Origin: Caldimonas brevitalea | GTDB lineage: Bacteria > Pseudomonadota > Gammaproteobacteria > Burkholderiales > Burkholderiaceae_C | Assembly: GCF_001017435.1 (NCBI RefSeq) | Contig: NZ_CP011371.1 | Location: forward strand, 2,046,001-2,110,000 | DNA: 64,000 nt | Direction of reading: 5' to 3' | Shown here: piece by piece, positions 55,295 through 62,776 of the stretch | Layout: every line of letters begins with the position of its first letter | Numbering within the stretch: position 1 is the stretch's first letter | Translations under genes and position numbers: made by a program | Notes under the pieces: generated by a model | Databases searched by the model: none | What the model saw: the letters and a program-made list of their open reading frames with translations, nothing else | Told to the model about the DNA's origin: nothing

Positions 55295-57495
55295 GCCGCC
55301 GCCTTCTCTTGTGCCTCGGCAGCCGCTTCCGGCCGCTGTGCCGCGGGCGCCTGGCCCGACAGCAGCGCCATCACCTTGGCCTTGGGACCGTCCGCGACGA
55401 TGCGGCCGCCGTCGACCACCACCACCCGGTCGACCAGGCTCAACAGTGCGGGACGGTGGGTGACGACCACCAGCGTGCGCGGCCCGATGGCCGTGCGCAG
55501 GTGGTGGATGAAGCTCGCCTCGGCCTGGGCGTCCATCGAGCTGGTCGGCTCGTCGAGCAGCAGGATCTGCGGTTGGGTCACCAGGCAGCGCGCCAGCGCC
55601 ACCAGCTGACGCTGCCCGCCCGACAGCAGGCTGCCCATCTCGCCCACCGGCAGGTCAAAGCCCATCGGGTGGGCCGCGGCGATCTTGTCGAGCCCGGTCA
55701 GCGTCGTGACGGCGGTGAACTGCTGGGCGTCGGCGTGCGGCCGGCCCATCAGGATGTTGTCTTTCAGCGTGCCCTGGAACAAGCGCGGCTCCTGCGACAC
55801 GAAGCCGAGCTGGGCACGGAAGTCAGCGGGGTCGATCTGGCGCAGGTCCAGGCCGTCGGCTTCCACATGGCCTTCGCTCGGCAGGTACAGCCCCGCCAGC
55901 AGCCGCAGGATGGTCGACTTGCCGCTGCCGATCTTGCCCAGCACGGCCACCCGTTCGCCGGGCTGGATCACCAGGTTGACGCCCTTCAGCACCAGCGGCG
56001 CATGGGCCCGGGTGCCTTGCGGATAGGCAAAACTGACACCGTGCAGGCCGATGCGGCCTTCCAGCGTCGGGCGCGGCAGATAACGTTTGCCCGGCTCGCG
56101 TTCGGTGGGCCAGCCCATCAACTCGTCGAGCGCCCGCAGCGCGGCGCGCGCGCCCTGGTAACGCGAGGCCAGGCTGACCACGCTGCCCAGCGGTGCGATG
56201 GCCCGGCCGGCGAACATCACCGCGGCGATCAACGCGCCGCCGGTGAGCTGCTGGTCGTGGATCAGGTGCACGCCCCAGACCAGCATCACCACCGTGACCA
56301 GCTGCTGCGACACCATGGCGACGTTGTTGACCCAACTCGACAGCGCCCGCGCCTGCAGCGCCGAGTGGGCTGCTGCGGCATTGGCCTGTTCATATCGCTG
56401 CAGGAACTGGCCCTGGGCGCCGGCGGCGCGCAGGTCTTCCAGGCCCTCGACGGCCTCGATCAGCACGCCGTGCAGGTCCGCATGCTGCTTCATGTTGGCG
56501 CTGACGTAGCGGCGCAGCACACTCTGCACGCCCCACGACAAACACAGGATGACCGGGATGGCCAGCAGCAGCACACCCGCCAGCGGCCCGGCGACGAACC
56601 ACGTCATCGCGACGAACAACAGCACGAACGGCACATCGGTCAGCGCCGACACGGTGGCCGAGGTCGAGAAGTCGCGCACCACCTCGATCTGGTTCAGATA
56701 GTGGGCGAACGACCCGGCCGATTCGGGTCGGTGTTCGAGCCGCAGGCCGAGCGTCTGTCGGAACAACGCCGAGCCGAGCGCGAGGTCGGCCTTCTTGCCG
56801 GCCAGGTCGACCAGATAGCTGCGCAGCTGCCGCGCGGCCAGGTCGAAGCCGATCGCCAGCATCGCACCGGCCGCCAAGGCCCACAGCGTCACCATGGCCT
56901 GGTGCGGGATCACACGGTCGTAGACGACCGACGTGAAAAATCCGGTCGCGAGCATCAGCACGTTGCTCAGCAGCGCCGCCAGCATGGCCGCGCGGTAGTA
57001 CGGGGCGTAGCGCTTCAGCGTGCTCCACAGCCAGTGGCCCTGAGGGGCCGTGTCGACGGTATTGGCATCGGTCGCAGGCCGCGGGCTCGCCACCAGCACG
57101 TGGCCGCTGTAGTCCTGCAGCAGCGTGTCCTCGGTCACCTCGGCGCAGCGCTCGCCCTGGCCGGGCAACAGCACTTCATAGCGGACCGCATCGCGCCGGC
57201 GAGCCGGGGGGAGCCGCCGCACCACCACCACCGCCTCGCCGCTGCGCATCAGCAGCACCGCCGGCATCAGCAGCGACAGCAATTGCGGCAACGGCCGCTC
57301 GACCACCGCCGCGTTGAAGCCGGCCTCGTGCAGCACTTGCACCGCCTGGTCGGGGCGCAAGGCGCCGTCGAGCGGCACACCGGCCAGCAGCGACTGCGGC
57401 GTGCGCTCCAGGCCGTGCCGTCGGCACAGCCAGACCAGTGCCTGCAGCAGCGCGTCGGGCGCGCCGTTCGGGCCGGAGGCAGGGGCGTGTTGCAA
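55291..57495 (-). CDS. Type I secretion ABC transporter (permease/ATPase)
   Basis: A 734-residue transporter. The N-terminal C39-like domain (ALVWLCRRHGLERTPQSLLA) lacks the catalytic Cys and is a substrate-docking domain as in HlyB and LapB. Six membrane helices follow (about residues 165-440). The ATPase has Walker A VLGKIGSGKSTILRLL, signature LLSGGQRQLVALARCL and Walker B ILLLDEPTSSMD. It energises export of large C-terminally targeted proteins. TTG at 57495 was chosen because AGGAG lies 5 bases upstream and the docking domain begins there. An Ala/Glu-rich tail ends at the repeat array. Confidence 0.93.
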   Translation of the reverse strand: MQHAPASGPNGAPDALLQALVWLCRRHGLERTPQSLLAGVPLDGALRPDQAVQVLHEAGFNAAVVERPLPQLLSLLMPAVLLMRSGEAVVVVRRLPPARRRDAVRYEVLLPGQGERCAEVTEDTLLQDYSGHVLVASPRPATDANTVDTAPQGHWLWSTLKRYAPYYRAAMLAALLSNVLMLATGFFTSVVYDRVIPHQAMVTLWALAAGAMLAIGFDLAARQLRSYLVDLAGKKADLALGSALFRQTLGLRLEHRPESAGSFAHYLNQIEVVRDFSTSATVSALTDVPFVLLFVAMTWFVAGPLAGVLLLAIPVILCLSWGVQSVLRRYVSANMKQHADLHGVLIEAVEGLEDLRAAGAQGQFLQRYEQANAAAAHSALQARALSSWVNNVAMVSQQLVTVVMLVWGVHLIHDQQLTGGALIAAVMFAGRAIAPLGSVVSLASRYQGARAALRALDELMGWPTEREPGKRYLPRPTLEGRIGLHGVSFAYPQGTRAHAPLVLKGVNLVIQPGERVAVLGKIGSGKSTILRLLAGLYLPSEGHVEADGLDLRQIDPADFRAQLGFVSQEPRLFQGTLKDNILMGRPHADAQQFTAVTTLTGLDKIAAAHPMGFDLPVGEMGSLLSGGQRQLVALARCLVTQPQILLLDEPTSSMDAQAEASFIHHLRTAIGPRTLVVVTHRPALLSLVDRVVVVDGGRIVADGPKAKVMALLSGQAPAAQRPEAAAEAQEKAAA

Positions 57496-57548
57496 GGGGG
57501 CTCCTGAGGGGGCGTGGAGGAAAAAGGGGAGTCGACGAGCGGAAAGCG

Positions 57549-59390
57549 TCAGCGCACCAGGCTCGCCAACGCGTCTTCCAAGTCTTTCACGAGGCCCGGC
57601 ACGTCGAACAAGGAAGAAGCGGCGGAATGCTCGGCCAAATACCGCTTGTAGGAGGCCACCCGCTGCGGCTGGCGGCCCAGTTCGACGGCGCGCCGTTCGT
57701 ACTCGGCAAAGCTGGTGGTCACCAGGTCGGGCAGGCCCACGTTGTTCAGCAGGCTGCCAGCCATGCGCGAGATGAAGGTGCGGCCCGAGCAGGTCAGCAA
57801 GGGCGTGCCCATCCACAGCACGTCACTGGCAGTGGTGCCGGCGTTGTAGGGGAAGGTGTCGAGGAACAGGTCGGCGAGCTTGAAGCGCGCCAGATACTCG
57901 GCCGGCGACACGCGCGGCGCGAAGATCAGCCGTTCGCGGGCGATCCCGCAGGCATCGGCCATCTGCAGCATGTTCTCCTGTGCCCAGCGGTTGTCGGCCA
58001 GCAGCCACAGCACGCTGTCGGGCACCTGGTCGAGCACCCGCATCCACAGGCGGAACAGATCTTCGGTGAACTTGAAGTTGTTGTTGAACGAGCAGTAGAC
58101 GAACTTGTCTTCCGGCAGGCCGTAGGTGGCGCGCTGCGGCGTCGGCGCCACCTCGCGCTGGCGGTCGCTCACCTGGTAGCAGCGCCGCACATACAGCGGC
58201 TGCTCGGTCATGAAGGGGGTCAGTTCCTCGGGCACGACATAGCGGTCGCACAGCACGTAGTCCACGCCCGGCACGGCCGAGGTGCCCGGGAAGCCGAGAT
58301 ACGACACCTGCACCGGCGCCGGGCGCAGTCCCAGGATGCCGGGGCGCGCGCCCGAGGTGAGGCCGTGCAGATCGACCAGGATGTCGATGTCGTGAGCGCG
58401 GATCACTTCCGCGGCGGCGCGGTCGTCCAGGTGGCCGATGCGCACGTGGTGGTCCATCGCTGACAGCAGACGCTGGCGCAGCGGCGAACCGTCTTCACGC
58501 GTCCAGCAAAAGCCGTACACCTCGAAGCGATGGCGGTCGTGCAACTCGAACAGCTCGGCGGTCAGCAGGCCCACCGCATGCAGGCACAGATCGGACGACA
58601 GATAGCCGATGCGGATGGGGCCCGGGCGGCGCTCACCGCGCGGCGGCAGCGGCTGCGCCACCGGCGGGACGCGCTCGTGCACGAACTGCTTGGCCACGAG
58701 CAGCTGCAGCGCCGGGTCGTCCGACGCGCTCAGCATCGCCAGCGGCGACGTGGCCATCAGCAGCTGGTGCCGGCTGACGCCCGGGGGGGTCTGTTCGGCC
58801 GGCCAGGCGCACTGCTTCTGGCGGATGTGCACATAGTGCTGCAGCACCTTGGGCTGCGTGCTGCACACGGCCAGGCTGCGTTCCATGTAGGCCTGCGCCT
58901 CGTCGTAACGTTTGTGCTGTTCGAGCGCACGGGCCAGGTTGTTGAGGGCATGCAGTTGCAGCTCTTGGTCGGCCTGCGGCGAGCGTTCCAGCATCGTCAG
59001 CACGGTGCGCCAGGCGGCGAGCGCTTCTTCCAGCCGGCCCTGGTGTTCGAGTTGGTGGCCCAGGTTCAGCTGCGCCTGCACGAAATCGGGCTTGATCTGC
59101 AGCGCCTGGCGGTAGGCCTGCTCGGCCGCCGCATGGCGGTTCAGCGTCCCCAACACCGTGCCCCAGTTGAAAAAGCCGATGAAACGGTGCGGCGAATCGG
59201 TGCGCGCCAGCCAGGTTTCGTACAGCGCCAGCAGCGCGTCGGTCTGGCCCTGCTGGGCGAACTGCTGGGCCTGCTCGAGCAGCTCGGGCAGCGTCATCTT
59301 GCCGCGCGACGCCAGGGCGATCGCGCGGGCGACCGGCGTGTCGGCAGCGGGGGCCGCGGTGGGCGCGGCTGTGGAATCGGTCACGATCAT
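57549..59390 (-). CDS. TPR protein with O-GlcNAc transferase (SPINDLY/GT41) domain
   Basis: A 613-residue protein. About three to four tetratricopeptide repeats lie in residues 60-200 (AAEQAYRQALQIKPDFVQAQ, LNLGHQLEHQGRLEEALAAW). The catalytic GT41 part begins near RIGYLSSDLCLHAVG and contains DILVDLHGLTSGARPGILGL, APVQVSYLGFPGTSAVPGVD, LFLDTFPYNAGTTASDVLWM and GTPLLTCSGRTFISRMAGSL. Family members transfer GlcNAc, fucose or glucose to Ser/Thr of cytoplasmic proteins. It is the first gene of the minus-strand type I secretion and glycan cluster, which suggests that it modifies the exported protein before secretion. Confidence 0.9.
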   Translation of the reverse strand: MIVTDSTAAPTAAPAADTPVARAIALASRGKMTLPELLEQAQQFAQQGQTDALLALYETWLARTDSPHRFIGFFNWGTVLGTLNRHAAAEQAYRQALQIKPDFVQAQLNLGHQLEHQGRLEEALAAWRTVLTMLERSPQADQELQLHALNNLARALEQHKRYDEAQAYMERSLAVCSTQPKVLQHYVHIRQKQCAWPAEQTPPGVSRHQLLMATSPLAMLSASDDPALQLLVAKQFVHERVPPVAQPLPPRGERRPGPIRIGYLSSDLCLHAVGLLTAELFELHDRHRFEVYGFCWTREDGSPLRQRLLSAMDHHVRIGHLDDRAAAEVIRAHDIDILVDLHGLTSGARPGILGLRPAPVQVSYLGFPGTSAVPGVDYVLCDRYVVPEELTPFMTEQPLYVRRCYQVSDRQREVAPTPQRATYGLPEDKFVYCSFNNNFKFTEDLFRLWMRVLDQVPDSVLWLLADNRWAQENMLQMADACGIARERLIFAPRVSPAEYLARFKLADLFLDTFPYNAGTTASDVLWMGTPLLTCSGRTFISRMAGSLLNNVGLPDLVTTSFAEYERRAVELGRQPQRVASYKRYLAEHSAASSLFDVPGLVKDLEDALASLVR

Positions 59391-59625
59391 CGGCGGGTGT
59401 CCTCGGGCTCGGCGGCATGCCTGCGGCCCGCTGCACGCGCAGCGAGCCCCGTCCAAATGCTAGGGGGCGGGCCCGCGGGCGAGGCCATGAAAAGCGGCCG
59501 CTTTGCCGGCCAATTCGCCGCCGCCCGCGCCCGCTCATAAGCACATGCGCAGAACTTCGTTCAGGCCCGGGCTGGCTGTCCCTAGAGTCGCGGGCTTTCC
59601 ACTCGGGTGCGCGCCGCGCCTTTGC

Positions 59626-60675
59626 ATGATCCGACTCCACCAGCTGAGCAAAACCTTTCACCGCGACGGGCAGGGCGTCGAGGTGCTGCACGACGTCGAC
59701 CTCGAGATCGCCGAGGGTGAGGTGTTCGGCATCATCGGCCGCTCAGGCGCCGGCAAGAGCACGCTGGTGCGCATGTTCAACCTGCTCGAGCGGCCCGACC
59801 GCGGCAGCGTCCGGATCGACGGCGACGACATCATCCGCTTCGACGCCGCCCGTCTGCGGCGCTGGCGGCAGCGGGTGGGCATGGTGTTCCAGCATTTCAA
59901 TTTGCTGTACGCGAAGACGGTGGCCGACAACCTGCGCTTCGCGCTGCGGCTGGCCGGCGGCCACAGCCCTCGCGAGGTGGAAGCCCGCGTCGACGAACTG
60001 CTCGAGCTGGTCGGGCTGCGCGAGCACCGCGACCGCTATCCGGCACCGCTGTCCGGCGGGCAGAAGCAGCGGGTCGGCATTGCGCGCGCCTTGGCCAACC
60101 GCCCGCGCCTGCTGCTGTGCGACGAGGCCACCTCCGCGCTCGACCCCGAAACCACGCAAGCGATCCTGCGGCTGCTGGCCCGCATCAACCAGGAACTGCG
60201 GCTGACCATCGTGCTCATCACGCACGAGATGGACGTGGTGCGCTCGCTGTGCGACCGTGTCGCGGTGCTCGAGCGAGGCCGCGTGGTCGAGGTCGGCGAG
60301 GTGGCCGATGTGTTCCTGTTTCCGCAGCATGCGGTGACCCGCCGGCTGGTCAGCGAGTCGCAGGCCACAGCCGAACTCGATCCGCTGGACCTGCAAGGGC
60401 CGGCAAGCGGCGGGCCGCTGTTGCGCCTGACCTTGCTCGACGAGGCGGCCACCCGCCCGGTGCTCAGCCAGTTGTCGACCGAAACCGGCGTGCCGCTGAA
60501 CATCGTCCGCGGTGCGGTCGGGCAGTTGAAGGGGCGGCCTTACGGGCAGTTGCTGGTGCGCCTGCCCGATGCGGCGGCGCTGGCCGCTTTGAGGCCGGCG
60601 CTGCAGCGCCACCGGGTCGAGCACGAACTGCTGGCCGTGCACTCGCGCTTGCCCGCCGACGAGGTCGCGGCATGA
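59626..60675 (+). CDS. metN: Methionine ABC importer, ATP-binding protein
   Basis: A 349-residue ATPase of the MetNIQ importer for D- and L-methionine. Walker A GIIGRSGAGKSTLVRM, the signature LSGGQKQRVGIARAL, and Walker B RLLLCDEATSALDPET are present. The C-terminal NIL (ACT-like) domain at about residues 265-345 binds methionine and gives trans-inhibition. The ATG at 59626 fits the family start MIRLHQLSKTF. It overlaps metI by 4 bases. Confidence 0.95.
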   Translation: MIRLHQLSKTFHRDGQGVEVLHDVDLEIAEGEVFGIIGRSGAGKSTLVRMFNLLERPDRGSVRIDGDDIIRFDAARLRRWRQRVGMVFQHFNLLYAKTVADNLRFALRLAGGHSPREVEARVDELLELVGLREHRDRYPAPLSGGQKQRVGIARALANRPRLLLCDEATSALDPETTQAILRLLARINQELRLTIVLITHEMDVVRSLCDRVAVLERGRVVEVGEVADVFLFPQHAVTRRLVSESQATAELDPLDLQGPASGGPLLRLTLLDEAATRPVLSQLSTETGVPLNIVRGAVGQLKGRPYGQLLVRLPDAAALAALRPALQRHRVEHELLAVHSRLPADEVAA

Positions 60676-61331
60676 ACTGGGACGCACTCCACTGGCCCGA
60701 GATCGGCGAGGCGACGCTCGACACCTTGACGATGAGCGGTGTCTCGCTGCTGTTCACGGTCTTGCTGGGCCTGCCGCTGGGCATTGCGCTGTTCCTCACG
60801 GGCCCCGGCCGGCTGCTCGAACAGCGCGCCGTCTATGCCGTGCTGTCGCTGGCCGTCAACCTGCTGCGCTCGCTGCCCTTCGTGATTTTGCTGATCGTGA
60901 TGCTGCCGCTGACCGTGTGGGTCACCGGCACGTCGATCGGCGTGCCCGGCGCCATCCCGCCGCTGGTGGCGGCTGCGGCGCCGTTTTTCGCGCGCCTGGT
61001 CGAGAACGTGCTGCGCGAGGTCGACCACGGCGTGACCGAAGCCTGCCTTGCGATGGGCGCCCGCGTGCACCAGGTCGTGCTCGGCGGCCTGCTGCCCGAA
61101 GCCTGGCCCGGCGTGCTGGGCGCGATCACCGTCACGGCGGTGGCCTTGCTGTCGTATTCCGCCATGTCGGGTGCCATCGGCGGGGGTGGCCTGGGCGACC
61201 TGGCGATCCGCTACGGCTACCAGCGCTTCCAGACCGAGGTGATGGTCGTCACCGTCGCCGTGCTGCTGCTGCTGGTGCAGGCCGTGCAGTGGACGGGCGA
61301 CCGCGTGGTGTTGCGCTGTACGCGACGCTGA
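60672..61331 (+). CDS. metI: Methionine ABC importer, permease
   Basis: A 219-residue permease with about five membrane helices. The EAA-type loop that contacts the ATPase is EACLAMGARVHQVVLGGLLP. GGGGLGDLAIRYGYQRF is a conserved MetI segment. The ATG overlaps the metN stop. MetQ follows after 88 bases. Confidence 0.95.
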   Translation: MNWDALHWPEIGEATLDTLTMSGVSLLFTVLLGLPLGIALFLTGPGRLLEQRAVYAVLSLAVNLLRSLPFVILLIVMLPLTVWVTGTSIGVPGAIPPLVAAAAPFFARLVENVLREVDHGVTEACLAMGARVHQVVLGGLLPEAWPGVLGAITVTAVALLSYSAMSGAIGGGGLGDLAIRYGYQRFQTEVMVVTVAVLLLLVQAVQWTGDRVVLRCTRR

Positions 61332-61419
61332 ACGCCTGCCATCACCTCATTCGCCGCCGCCGGGTCGGCACCGTCACCCGGCACTCCTGCTCCTCCAACA
61401 CCTCAGAAGGGAATATTTC

Positions 61420-62199
61420 ATGTCCAAGCAACTCCTCACCTGGCTGGCCGCCGGCCTGCTGGGCCTCGGCGGCGCCCACGCCGACACCCTCAGCGTGGCC
61501 GCCAGCCCGGTGCCGCACGCCGAGATCCTCGAATTCATCAAGCCGCGTTTGGCGCAGGAGGGCGTCGAGTTGCAGATCAAGGTCTTCGACGACTACATCC
61601 AGCCCAATGTGCAAGTGGCCGAAAAGCGCCTCGACGCCAACTTCTTCCAGCACAAGCCCTATCTCGACGAATACAACAAGAGCAAGGGCACCAAGCTGGT
61701 GCTGCTGACGCCGGTGCACATCGAGCCGTTCGGCGCCTATTCACGCAAATACAAGTCGGCCGCCGAACTGCCCGAGGGCGCGACCATCGCGGTGCCCAAC
61801 AACCCCGCCAACACGGGCCGGGCCTTGTTGCTGCTGGCCGGCCAGGGCCTGATCACGCTGAAGGACCCGGGCAACATCCTGGCGACCGAGCGCGACATCG
61901 TGTCCAACCCCAAGAAGCTCAAGATCCGCCAGCTCGACGCGGCGGCGCTGCCGCGCGTGCTCGACCAGGTCGACGCCGCCATCATCAACACCAACTACGC
62001 GCTGCAGGCCAAGCTGGTGCCCACGCGCGACGCCATCTTCTTCGAGCGCGGCAAGTCGTACTACGCCAACGCGCTGGTGGCGCGGCCCGACAACCAGGAC
62101 CGCGAGGCGATCAAGAAGCTGTCGGCGGCGTTGAACTCGCCCGATGTGCGCCGCTTCCTGGAAGAGAAGTACCAAGGCGCCGTCGTCCCGGCGTTCTGA
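61420..62199 (+). CDS. metQ: Methionine-binding protein MetQ (NlpA family)
   Basis: A 259-residue periplasmic binding protein. Family segments include ASPVPHAEILEFIKP, LDANFFQHKPYLDEYN, ATIAVPNNPANTGRALLLL and AIINTNYALQA. The signal peptide (WLAAGLLGLGGAHA) has no lipobox Cys, so unlike the E. coli homologue this MetQ is probably a free periplasmic protein. AGAAGGGAATATTTC precedes the ATG. Confidence 0.94.
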   Translation: MSKQLLTWLAAGLLGLGGAHADTLSVAASPVPHAEILEFIKPRLAQEGVELQIKVFDDYIQPNVQVAEKRLDANFFQHKPYLDEYNKSKGTKLVLLTPVHIEPFGAYSRKYKSAAELPEGATIAVPNNPANTGRALLLLAGQGLITLKDPGNILATERDIVSNPKKLKIRQLDAAALPRVLDQVDAAIINTNYALQAKLVPTRDAIFFERGKSYYANALVARPDNQDREAIKKLSAALNSPDVRRFLEEKYQGAVVPAF

Positions 62200-62304
62200 G
62201 GCAGGCAGACCGGCGCCGGCGCGGCTTTTGCTGCTTCTGAGAACGAGCGGGGTGCCGCCCGAATGGCGGCGCCTTCCCACCTTCACAGAACGAAAGGCCA
62301 CACG

Positions 62305-62670
62305 ATGACGAGTCTGTACGACAAGCTGGGCGGCGAAGCTGCAGTCGATGCTGCGGTGGACCGGTTCTACGACCGGGTGCTGCGCGACGAGCGCATCAAG
62401 CACTTCTTCGAGGGCATCGACATGCCGCGCCAGCGCCAACACCAGAAGATGTTCCTCACCTATGCCTTCGGTGGCGCGCCGGCCTATGGCGGCGGCGGCC
62501 TGCGGGCCTCCCACGCGCCGCTGGTCGCGCGCGGCCTGAACGACACCCATTTCGACGCGGTCATCGAAGACCTCGCCCTGACGCTCAAGGACATGGGCGT
62601 CGCCGACGACCTGGTCGACGAGGTCGCGCTGGTCGCCGAAACCGTGCGGCCCGACGTGCTCGGCCGCTGA
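62305..62670 (+). CDS. Group 1 truncated haemoglobin
   Basis: A 121-residue haem protein. The N-terminus SLYDKLGGEAAVDAAVDRFY, the B10 Tyr in RFYDRVL, the KMFLTYAFGG loop and the proximal His in LRASHAPLV are all typical for trHbN. Such proteins bind O2 and can detoxify nitric oxide. CGAAAGGCCACACG supplies the ribosome site. It is a single gene between metQ and the repeat protein on the other strand. Confidence 0.93.
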   Translation: MTSLYDKLGGEAAVDAAVDRFYDRVLRDERIKHFFEGIDMPRQRQHQKMFLTYAFGGAPAYGGGGLRASHAPLVARGLNDTHFDAVIEDLALTLKDMGVADDLVDEVALVAETVRPDVLGR

Positions 62671-62691
62671 CGCGCCCCCGGCCCCCAAAAA

Positions 62692-62729
62692 GAGAAGGCC
62701 GCCACCGCATGACGCGGGGCGGCCTTCTC
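62692..62729. terminator. Hairpin between convergent genes, terminator mainly for the minus strand
   Basis: GAGAAGGCCGCC (62692-62703) pairs with GGCGGCCTTCTC (62718-62729). Read on the minus strand it is followed by TTTTT (62691-62687), so it terminates the repeat-protein gene; it may also slow plus-strand read-through from the haemoglobin gene. Confidence 0.75.
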
Positions 62730-62776
62730 GCCGTTCGCTCGCGGCCCGGTGTAGACCGGGCCGCGGCGGGGCGTGC

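Noticed and set aside
57496..57816. Leftward (N-terminal) extension of the ABC transporter by 107 codons
   Set aside because: It overlaps the 3' end of the GT41 gene in another frame and is unlike the docking domain; TTG at 57495 has a ribosome site.
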